Shown here one piece after another: positions 1 to 4,920 of a stretch of 7,193 nt of DNA. The notes below the pieces were generated by a model. The model saw only the letters and a list, made by a program, of their open reading frames with translations, was not told the origin of the DNA and did no database searches. Numbering within the stretch: the first letter of the stretch is position 1; every line of letters starts with the position of its first letter. Source of the DNA: Balneolia bacterium. Lineage in GTDB: Bacteria; Bacteroidota; Rhodothermia; Balneolales; Cyclonatronaceae. A program made the position numbers and the translations under genes. The stretch lies in contig PXDL01000499.1 in the NCBI GenBank assembly GCA_003566395.1, positions 1 through 7,193 of the forward strand, written 5' to 3'.

Positions 1-827
1 AGGACAGTCTGGCGGAATTTTTTGAAGCCCCCGAACCGGTGCCGGCTGTGCGCATTTTTGTGGAGTCCGACGAAGGGCTTACCAGTTCGGCCTGGATAAA
101 CTTTTCGGGCAACGGCGAGCCTTCAGTCCCCAAACTGAAGCCGCTGGATTATCGCCCGTTTCTTGAGCTTGCTTCTGCCACGGAGGAATCCATCTGGAGC
201 GTCTTCAGCTACGCATTGGGATTTGAAGAGCCGGGCGAAGTCCCTCTGAGCTTAAACTGCTTTACCACCGGTGAAACGGGCTGGGAGCAACAGTCCTGCG
301 GAGGAACGATTTCATGGAGCGGCACCGAAACCCTGCCCGACGGCTGGGAGTTGTACCTGCGCGATAACGTGCTGAATGAAGACATCAACATGCTTACGCA
401 AGAGTCAGCTTCTTTTGAAACGGTTGTTTCGAACAAGAACCGCATCACCCTGAGCCATAACACCGGCACTTTACACAAGCGTAAAGGCGGCGGTGATCTC
501 CGGTATTCGGTTATACTTGTTCCGGGCACGCCCACTTCCATTGGCGGCGGACCGGAAATCCCGAAACAGGCGGAGCTTCACCGGAACTATCCGAATCCCT
601 TCAATCCGCAAACGCTTATTCGTTACGGCATACCCGAAGCCGGACCTGTTAAACTTGACGTATTTACCATCACGGGCCGGCGCGTAATGACGCTGGTAAA
701 CGGAGAAATGGCGGCCGGTTTCCACGATGTGGTTTTTGACGGAAGCAGGCTTTCAAGTGGCGTTTATATCTACAGACTGCAAACTCCGGGTAGTGTTTTC
801 ACGCAAAAGATGACGCTGCTAAAGTAG
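1..827 (+). CDS. C-terminal part of a large secreted protein with type IX secretion sorting domain (5' end outside window)
   Basis: The reading frame is open from base 3 to the TAG at 825-827 with no stop upstream, so the gene starts before the window. A GTG at 39 lies in frame but is an unlikely start. About 274 residues are visible. The last 80 or so form a type A C-terminal sorting domain (Por secretion tail): NYPNPFNPQT at visible residues 195-204, then a beta-rich segment with VFTITGRRV and SSGVYIYRL, ending in the typical KMTLLK. In this family the tail directs export across the outer membrane by the type IX system and is removed or anchored at the surface. The preceding region (DGWELYLRDN, visible residues 113-122, then beta-strand-like sequence) resembles the beta-sandwich linker often found before such tails. 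The passenger domain, and so the protein's activity, is not visible. The gene ends in a strong terminator and converges with the next gene. Confidence 0.88.
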   Translation, partial: DSLAEFFEAPEPVPAVRIFVESDEGLTSSAWINFSGNGEPSVPKLKPLDYRPFLELASATEESIWSVFSYALGFEEPGEVPLSLNCFTTGETGWEQQSCGGTISWSGTETLPDGWELYLRDNVLNEDINMLTQESASFETVVSNKNRITLSHNTGTLHKRKGGGDLRYSVILVPGTPTSIGGGPEIPKQAELHRNYPNPFNPQTLIRYGIPEAGPVKLDVFTITGRRVMTLVNGEMAAGFHDVVFDGSRLSSGVYIYRLQTPGSVFTQKMTLLK

Positions 828-855
828 CAAAACAACCGAAGCTTACATATATAAT

Positions 856-877
856 CAGTCCGACGACCTGCGGACTG
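856..877 (+). other. Small perfect inverted repeat between stop codon and terminator
   Basis: CAGTCCG (856-862) and CGGACTG (871-877) form a perfect 7-bp stem with an 8-base loop, one base before the terminator hairpin. It lies in the 3' UTR of the secreted-protein gene. It has no T-tract of its own, so it is more likely an RNA-stabilising hairpin or part of a composite terminator. The function is inferred. Confidence 0.4.
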
Positions 878-878
878 C

Positions 879-914
879 AAAACCCCGGACGGGAACGTTG
901 CGGGGTTTTTTATT
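879..914 (+). terminator. Rho-independent terminator of the secreted-protein gene
   Basis: AAAACCCCG (879-887) pairs perfectly with CGGGGTTTT (901-909) around a 13-base loop. The T-run continues through 911 with further T-rich bases (TTTATTT). It sits about 50 bases after the TAG at 827. In the opposite direction only four T's follow the stem, so it would serve the convergent minus-strand gene ending at 960 only weakly. Confidence 0.85.
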
Positions 915-959
915 TACAATGGAAGGGTTCGAAGCCGGCGTTTAATTTTCCGGATTATC

Positions 960-1598
960 TTATCTGCCAATTCCCAGCCTTAGCATAACCGCATTGTTTC
1001 TGTAATCGACCGGATATTGGCTTGTAGAATCTGTGATGTCGAGATCATACACCGCTTCAAACATCAGGCGAAAGTTATGCACCTGAATATTGGATATTCC
1101 GGCAGAAAAAGATGTTCCCAGCACGAATCGGTTGAAAAAATCGGCGGTCTCGTCATGTACACTGCCCATAGAAAAATCAAATTCCCCTTTAGAACGGGAA
1201 ATCAGCCAATCGAACCGGGGACCGGCCCCCGCAAAGAACCGGAGACCATTATTTTGACCGCTCGTTTGTAAACGCAACGTTGGGTTAAGTCCCGCATAAA
1301 CCAGCCTGGTCTTGGCTTCGAGCTCTTGAATCACCATTCCTGATGGATCGGTTTCGTTCATTGAGCGGGCGAAACCACGCTGTGTGAGTCCCATATTGAG
1401 TGTGGCTACCACGTTATTGCCCAGCCAATAATCCATATAGCCGAAACCGCTAAAGCCGGTAATCCGGCCGTCGATCGGCATACTTGAACTCATTCCGGCT
1501 GACTGCATCCCAAATTTAAAGCCGATTTCATCAATCTGAGCCCTGGAATCTGTCCATATAAAAAGAAGAGCAAGAACCACAAGTGCGGAAACTTTCAT
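960..1598 (-). CDS. Small outer-membrane beta-barrel protein (PorT-like / OMP_b-brl type), exported
   Basis: From the ATG at 1598 this gives 212 residues. The frame stays open to another ATG at 1646, but starting at 1598 places a normal Sec signal peptide at the N-terminus: MKVSAL, a hydrophobic stretch to about residue 15, then cleavage after SRA (residue 20) before Gln. The mature part alternates short polar and hydrophobic/aromatic stretches (IGFKFG, RFFAGAGPRFDW, FNRFVLGTSFSAGI, NFRLMFEAVYDLD, NNAVMLRLGIGR). This is the pattern of an 8- to 10-strand barrel such as the outer-membrane beta-barrel domain of Bacteroidota. I assign the fold class, not a specific function or ligand. No clear ribosome binding site is present; the leader is AT-rich (GGTATATAAATCTACCCGTT). 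The gene converges on the type IX cargo gene and is followed by another exported-protein gene upstream on the same strand. Confidence 0.75.
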   Translation of the reverse strand: MKVSALVVLALLFIWTDSRAQIDEIGFKFGMQSAGMSSSMPIDGRITGFSGFGYMDYWLGNNVVATLNMGLTQRGFARSMNETDPSGMVIQELEAKTRLVYAGLNPTLRLQTSGQNNGLRFFAGAGPRFDWLISRSKGEFDFSMGSVHDETADFFNRFVLGTSFSAGISNIQVHNFRLMFEAVYDLDITDSTSQYPVDYRNNAVMLRLGIGR

Positions 1599-1706
1599 AA
1601 CGGGTAGATTTATATACCAAGAGATTGTTTGCCGGTTGAACTGCAAAATAAACCAAGGGTTCCGTACGCGAAACAGGAAGTTTCTTAGCCGGGTCCCATA
1701 ATAAGG

Positions 1707-1722
1707 ACCAGATCACTCTGGT
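1707..1722 (-). terminator. Possible weak terminator or 3'-end hairpin after the 1743-2168 gene
   Basis: Read on the minus strand, ACCAGA-GTGA-TCTGGT forms a perfect 6-bp stem closed by GTGA, a GNRA-type tetraloop, about 20 bases after the stop codon of the upstream minus-strand gene. The following bases (CCTTATTATGG) are only moderately T-rich, so efficient termination is uncertain. It may instead be an mRNA 3'-end stabiliser between the two minus-strand genes. Confidence 0.35.
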
Positions 1723-1742
1723 TTTCCGGCGATGGTAACCGA

Positions 1743-2168
1743 TTAGTTGCTTCTTCTGAACACCCGGTTAAACAGGAAATCACCCAGCCGTCTTTTAGCT
1801 TCTTGCTCCGGTGTATCAGCGGGATTCATTTGATTTCGAACAAAAGCATCCGGTGATTCAACCTGATTTCTTGCATTGCTGTGCGTCTGAAGCGCCGGCG
1901 TCATTCCGGGGCTTACCCATCTGCACGGACCTGAACCACTGCAATCGAGCATCAATCCGGAAGAGTTTGATTCTGCCGAAGCAGGCCGGTGGGCGAAAGC
2001 TGCAAATTCAAGATCAAGAGGTGTGGCGTAAGGGCCGTAAAGAAAGGCTTCCGCCTGTGAACTTAGTATAGGCTGGTTTTCCAGCGTAAGGAGCGATTGC
2101 TGCGCCTGAGCGTATAAGCCGGTTTGAAACAGAAACAATAGGGATACTGTAGTCAGAACGGTTCTCAT
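1743..2168 (-). CDS. Small secreted/periplasmic protein of unknown function
   Basis: A 141-residue product with a clear Sec signal peptide: MRTVL start, hydrophobic core at residues 4-15 (VLTTVSLLFLF), and a predicted cut after LYA (residue 20) before QAQ. The mature protein is about 121 residues, rich in Gln, Ala, Ser and Pro. It has one pair of cysteines six apart (C76 and C82, in LDCSGSGPCRW) that could form a disulfide in the periplasm. The C-terminus is basic (AKRRLGDFLFNRVFRRSN). I do not recognise a family. It lacks a lipobox, a sorting tail and any membrane segment after the signal. It is on the same strand as the beta-barrel gene, 144 bases upstream of that gene's start, so co-transcription is possible though a hairpin lies between. 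The long AT-rich region before it probably contains its promoter. Confidence 0.6.
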   Translation of the reverse strand: MRTVLTTVSLLFLFQTGLYAQAQQSLLTLENQPILSSQAEAFLYGPYATPLDLEFAAFAHRPASAESNSSGLMLDCSGSGPCRWVSPGMTPALQTHSNARNQVESPDAFVRNQMNPADTPEQEAKRRLGDFLFNRVFRRSN

Positions 2169-2246
2169 AATTGATGGTATTTTTAGGGGTCTCTTTACAA
2201 TCTGTAACGATTTAAAATATAACGAAAAGATATACTTTTATTGCAA

Positions 2247-2291
2247 CCGGATTTTATGCGGAAAACATTGTGTTAACGCATCATAAACCGG
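2247..2291. repeat. Imperfect inverted repeat upstream of the small secreted-protein gene
   Basis: CCGG-ATTTTA-TGCG (2247-2260) faces CGCA-TCATAAA-CCGG (2277-2291). The two GC-rich ends of each arm pair exactly, and the AT-rich parts between pair with a small bulge. It lies about 80-120 bases before the start of the gene on the minus strand. It could be a leader RNA hairpin or an operator; nothing in the sequence decides between them. Confidence 0.25.
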
Positions 2292-2552
2292 ATACGTGAA
2301 GGGTTCTGTTGTGGCGCATTGATTAACAGCGTGATTTATCAATAGCATGTTTTTCAAGAGATGAATTCAGGACTTGGGGAAAGTGGCACTGTGAACTATT
2401 AGGTAAGGAGAGCCCGCTCACTCCAATTTAAATCGCACAGTATAAATTACCGGTGTCCGGTTAAAGCCAGCGAAATCATGGAAAGAGAGTGATGGAATTA
2501 GTGTGTGGCTGTTTTTTAGCTAATCGATATCGAAGCCTATTAATTGATATAA

Positions 2553-2760
2553 TCCTGAGATTACGATGTCGAAATGAATTTACTTTACCTTTTGTGCGGA
2601 CCGATTACAGGTTACAGTAATCAGTATCAGAGAACAGTTCCAGATAGACAATGGAGAAAAAATATCTGCCTCTAATTCACATGGGGGATTTCTCCGTGTG
2701 CGCCGAAGTTATTTTCATATATATTGAAATTTTCTGGCGGCGCGTAGTCGAAATGACGAA
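2553..2760 (+). repeat. Two degenerate copies of an intergenic repeat ending in GTCGAAATGA
   Basis: The 10-mer GTCGAAATGA occurs at 2568-2577 and at 2747-2756. The first is preceded by CCTGAGATTACGAT (from about 2554), the second by GGGGATTTCTCC (2684-2695). Both resemble the head and tail of a widespread bacterial intergenic element, roughly GAGATTTCTC...TCGAAATGA, which I know from memory only. The second copy contains GCGCCG (2700-2705) facing CGGCGC (2738-2743), and inside that TTTCA (2713-2717) facing TGAAA (2725-2729), so it can fold as a nested hairpin. The first copy looks internally deleted. Confidence 0.45.
2603..2622. repeat. Short perfect inverted repeat
   Basis: GATTAC (2603-2608) and GTAATC (2617-2622) form a perfect 6-bp dyad with an 8-base spacer, lying between the two repeat copies. 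Its size fits a dimeric regulator site, but no gene starts next to it. It may be incidental. Confidence 0.25.
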
Positions 2761-2791
2761 AAGAGCTAAATTATTGTATTTTATAACCATA

Positions 2792-2821
2792 ATTCAACAT
2801 TCAACATTCAACATTTAACAT
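2792..2821 (+). repeat. 7-bp tandem repeat, four copies (ATTCAAC)
   Basis: ATTCAAC is repeated head to tail at 2792, 2799 and 2806, followed by the variant ATTTAAC at 2813 and a partial ATT. Heptamer arrays of this kind are common between genes in Bacteroidota (from memory). There are no spacers, so this is not a CRISPR array. Confidence 0.8.
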
Positions 2822-2828
2822 TGGAAGC

Positions 2829-2872
2829 GGAGCGACCCAAGGTCATTTTTTCACAAGGCCGGATTGGGCTCC
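2829..2872. repeat. Bulged inverted repeat next to the heptamer array
   Basis: GGAG (2829-2832) plus CCCAA (2836-2840) can pair with TTGGG (2864-2868) plus CTCC (2869-2872), nine pairs with a three-base bulge. A competing small hairpin, GACC-CAA-GGTC (2834-2844), is followed by six T's (2846-2851). It begins eight bases after the heptamer repeats and may belong to the same element. Confidence 0.3.
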
Positions 2873-2994
2873 TTAAATCAAGCTATGGGATATTATCAGT
2901 TTTTTTGCACAGGGCTTGGTAATTTGGCCGGATCAATCCGTGAAACTCGCGCTAAGTCGCCGGGCAACAGTGATTAAAAAATTTCAACTCCTCT

Positions 2995-3030
2995 ATCCGC
3001 GCAAACCTGTCAAATCCGCGTCATCCGCGT
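2995..3030 (-). repeat. 9-bp tandem repeat, four units, just after the 3044-3562 gene
   Basis: On the minus strand the units read ACGCGGATG, ACGCGGATT, TGACAGGTT (degenerate) and TGCGCGGAT, head to tail without gaps. The first unit starts 13 bases past the TGA stop of the minus-strand gene at 3044. The sequence resembles a GCGGATGACGCGGATT-type intergenic repeat seen in many Bacteroidota genomes, which I recall being found beside GxxExxY-protein genes; no such gene is present here. Because the array lies on the 3' side of the gene it would be transcribed into its 3' UTR. Confidence 0.65.
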
Positions 3031-3043
3031 TCCCATCAGCATT

Positions 3044-3562
3044 TCAAAAAACATCATCCAGGTCATCGTCGTCGGGGAGATTGTCTTCATCGAGGTCTTC
3101 GAAGTTACGGCAGGCGCAGTAGGTTTTGGGGAACGGGCATTTTTCGGGTTCGTACTCACAAAACTCCATATAAAAAACACCGGTGCCCGGCCCCAGGTAA
3201 GGATGCGGATCACTCCAAATCTTACGAATTTCCCGGTATTTGAACATAACCGGAAGTCCGTTGGGGAAATCAGGCTCATAACCATACGATCGAAGTAACC
3301 GAAGCAGTTCCGTGTACAAAAAATCGGTATGCGTTTCGTCGAGTGAATCGGGATTCGGCAGGCTGCGCGATGAAATCCCGGTTAGTTTCTCAAGCGACTG
3401 TTCATTTCCTCCGATAAAACGCTCAACCGATTCAAACCCTTTTGATTCCTCGGGCAAATCCTCCGTTTTAATCCCGGACACTTCACCGGCATCGGGTGGA
3501 TTTTGTTCAGCCAAACGAACGCGACGTACCAATTTCAACAACTCTTCCATAGGTGGTTCCAT
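3044..3562 (-). CDS. Protein of unknown function with C-terminal cysteine cluster and acidic tail
   Basis: From the ATG at 3562 the product has 172 residues. The frame stays open to a TTG at 3574 and there is a further ATG at 3550; the ATG at 3562 is preferred because GGAAA lies just before it. The N-terminal two thirds is charged and probably helical (MEELLKLVRRVRLAEQ; DFLYTELLRLLRSYGYEP). A compact C-terminal part contains FKYREIRKIW, the glycine-rich PYLGPGTGVFYMEF, then four cysteines at 135, 142, 149 and 151 in a C-x6-C-x6-C-x-C pattern, which could bind zinc or an iron-sulfur centre. The final 18 residues hold 11 Asp or Glu. There is no signal peptide or membrane segment, so it is probably cytoplasmic. 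I do not recognise the family. It is divergent from the fahA operon, and its codon bias towards acidic residues explains the repetitive ATC/GTC triplets at 3051-3100. Confidence 0.65.
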   Translation of the reverse strand: MEPPMEELLKLVRRVRLAEQNPPDAGEVSGIKTEDLPEESKGFESVERFIGGNEQSLEKLTGISSRSLPNPDSLDETHTDFLYTELLRLLRSYGYEPDFPNGLPVMFKYREIRKIWSDPHPYLGPGTGVFYMEFCEYEPEKCPFPKTYCACRNFEDLDEDNLPDDDDLDDVF

Positions 3563-3579
3563 ATTTTCCAACAATTTTT

Positions 3580-3600
3580 TGCAGGGTGTAAAAACCTGCA
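3580..3600. repeat. Inverted repeat in the leader of the 3044-3562 gene
   Basis: TGCAGG (3580-3585) and CCTGCA (3595-3600) form a perfect 6-bp stem with a 9-base loop. It lies 17-38 bases upstream of the minus-strand ATG at 3562. It could be a leader hairpin or a protein-binding dyad; the choice cannot be made from sequence. Confidence 0.3.
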
Positions 3601-3810
3601 GTTACTTCATCCTGGTTCTGATCTTCTTTACCGGCAACGTTTTGCGGCTGCGGCTGCCTCATCCACAACCGGTTCGTGCTACGTTACAAAAAATCCAAAA
3701 ACTTTAAAAGACAGTGCGTTATACATTCACCAGCTGTTTTGCTTTTATGATTGAAAACCTACATCTTATCCAAGCGTTTCAAAGCTCGATTCAGAAACCG
3801 GAATGTGTAC

Positions 3811-3833
3811 TTAAACCGGTCGGTCCGGTTAAC
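3811..3833 (+). promoter_or_regulatory. Candidate operator dyad upstream of the fahA operon
   Basis: AACCGG (3814-3819) and CCGGTT (3825-3830) form a perfect dyad with a 5-base centre. Allowing one bulged A, it extends to TTAA-A-CCGG facing CCGG-TTAA. It lies 50-70 bases before the ATG at 3881, a usual place for a regulator site, and another AACCGG-like half-site (GAAACCGG) lies just upstream near 3794-3801. No regulator gene is in the window. The role is inferred from position and symmetry only. Confidence 0.35.
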
Positions 3834-3880
3834 CGATTCCCTCACTTCCATGAATATTTTCAACGCTTAGCGGCATCATC

Positions 3881-4861
3881 ATGAATCCTTCCCTTTCTGC
3901 TTTCATGCATCGCCTCATCGACTATGCCGGACTTTTTCCGCCTTCCGGACTCGATATGGATACAGCCATTTCCAATTTCCTCAGCTACCGCAAAAGCGAT
4001 GCGGCCCCGGTGTTGGCGTCCTTCGTAATCCCTGCTGCCCGGCTGATTGAACTTGAACAACTAACCGATGAATTTGCCGAACAGTCTCCGGTTCCGTTTT
4101 CCGTGATAACAGGGAAATGCGACGACTCCGAATCCTGTCTGGCTCAGGTCGAAAAGGGCCTTAAACAGTGCCGTCGCTTTCTGGACACCCACTCAGGCAA
4201 TACGGCCATCCCCGTACTTGAAATAAAACTACCCGATGACGACCCCGACGAACAGGAACTTGGCAAACTTTGCAGCAGCATCAGGAAGGCAGCCGATGCC
4301 GCACTGAATGCTCCGGCCGATATTTACTTCGAACCGGTGCGAAATCAGTTTTGGCGCGCGCGTATCGATTCACTTACCAATGTGCTTCAGCATATGCCTC
4401 CCGGGAAAGGAGCCAAAAACGGTCTGAAATTACGTTGCGGCGGGGTTGAGGCCCACATGTTTCCGACCATTGATCAGCTTGCGGCCGGATTGCATGCCTG
4501 TCTGAAGCGCGGGGTGCCGTTTAAAGGTACCGCGGGGTTGCATCACCCTGTCCGGCACTTCAATGATGGGGTCGAAACGAAAATGCACGGCTTTTTAAAC
4601 CTCTTCGGAGCAGCTGTGCTGGGCACGGTTCATAAATGGAATGAGTCTGAAATTGCGCGCATGCTGCTTGATGAGAATGCTGAAAACTTTATCTTCAACG
4701 CATCCGGTTTCAGCTGGAAAGAGTATTCGGCAACGCATGCACAAATTCGGAGTGTCCGAACTGCTCAGGCCGCATCTTACGGGAGCTGCAGTTTGATCGA
4801 GCCGTTGGAGGATTTGCAACAACTCGGGCTGTATTCGCTTCCTGCCGGTCTGGTGGAATAA
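3881..4861 (+). CDS. Conserved protein of unknown function, partner of fumarylacetoacetase
   Basis: The 326-residue product has no signal peptide or membrane segment and is probably a soluble cytoplasmic protein. Recognisable blocks are DYAGLFPPSGLDM (14-26), FVIPAARL (48-55), YFEPV (149-153), KLRCGG (183-188), GVPFKGTAGLHHPVR (211-225) and MHGFLNLFGAAVL (235-247). From memory these mark a family of hypothetical proteins found in several phyla, often beside fumarylacetoacetase genes; I know of no assigned activity. The dense Lys, Arg, His and Gly motifs near 183-225 look like an active or ligand-binding site, and alternating strands and helices suggest an alpha/beta fold. It lies 59 bases before fahA on the same strand with no terminator between, so the two are probably co-transcribed, which points to tyrosine/homogentisate breakdown. 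The start at 3881 keeps the whole conserved N-terminus; no ribosome binding site is evident. Confidence 0.8.
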   Translation: MNPSLSAFMHRLIDYAGLFPPSGLDMDTAISNFLSYRKSDAAPVLASFVIPAARLIELEQLTDEFAEQSPVPFSVITGKCDDSESCLAQVEKGLKQCRRFLDTHSGNTAIPVLEIKLPDDDPDEQELGKLCSSIRKAADAALNAPADIYFEPVRNQFWRARIDSLTNVLQHMPPGKGAKNGLKLRCGGVEAHMFPTIDQLAAGLHACLKRGVPFKGTAGLHHPVRHFNDGVETKMHGFLNLFGAAVLGTVHKWNESEIARMLLDENAENFIFNASGFSWKEYSATHAQIRSVRTAQAASYGSCSLIEPLEDLQQLGLYSLPAGLVE

Positions 4862-4920
4862 CAAAACCGGCTCTCAATTATATACAACCAATATCACGCA
4901 GAACTCACGATAAAAAACGT

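Larger units (their letters stand above)
2169..3043. other. Gene-free intergenic region (about 875 bp) with decayed repeats
   Basis: I find no convincing protein-coding gene on either strand here, and no tRNA or rRNA. The first 100 bases are AT-rich and should hold the promoter of the minus-strand gene at 1743-2168. From about 2550 on, the sequence is dominated by short repeats and inverted repeats, listed separately. It looks like a landing zone for small non-coding repeat elements. Confidence 0.6.
3563..3880. promoter_or_regulatory. Divergent promoter region between the acidic-tail gene and the fahA operon
   Basis: About 318 bases separate two genes transcribed in opposite directions, so promoters for both must lie here unless transcripts enter from outside. 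I see no clean match to the Bacteroidota promoter (TTG ... TAnnTTTG) or to a sigma-70 promoter, and no coding sequence. The notable elements are the two dyads listed separately. Confidence 0.5.

Noticed and set aside
1017..1271. Plus-strand open frame inside the beta-barrel gene
   Set aside because: Antisense to a gene with a clear signal peptide and beta-strand pattern; the translation has no domain.
1599..1646. Upstream ATG at 1646 for the beta-barrel protein
   Set aside because: It would put 16 extra residues before a complete signal peptide that starts with MKVSAL at 1598.
1811..2071. Plus-strand 86-codon frame
   Set aside because: Antisense to the small secreted-protein gene, whose signal peptide makes the minus strand more credible.
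2792..2821. CRISPR array
   Set aside because: The units are 7 bases with no spacers, and there are no cas genes nearby.
2916..3122. Plus-strand open frame of 68 codons
   Set aside because: It crosses the 9-bp repeat array and runs antisense into the 3' end of the 3044-3562 gene. Its Ser/Arg-rich translation is the complement of the acidic tail.
3312..3754. Two overlapping plus-strand open frames (131 and 83 codons)
   Set aside because: Both are antisense to the N-terminal part of the 3044-3562 gene and continue into low-complexity intergenic sequence. Neither has recognisable motifs.
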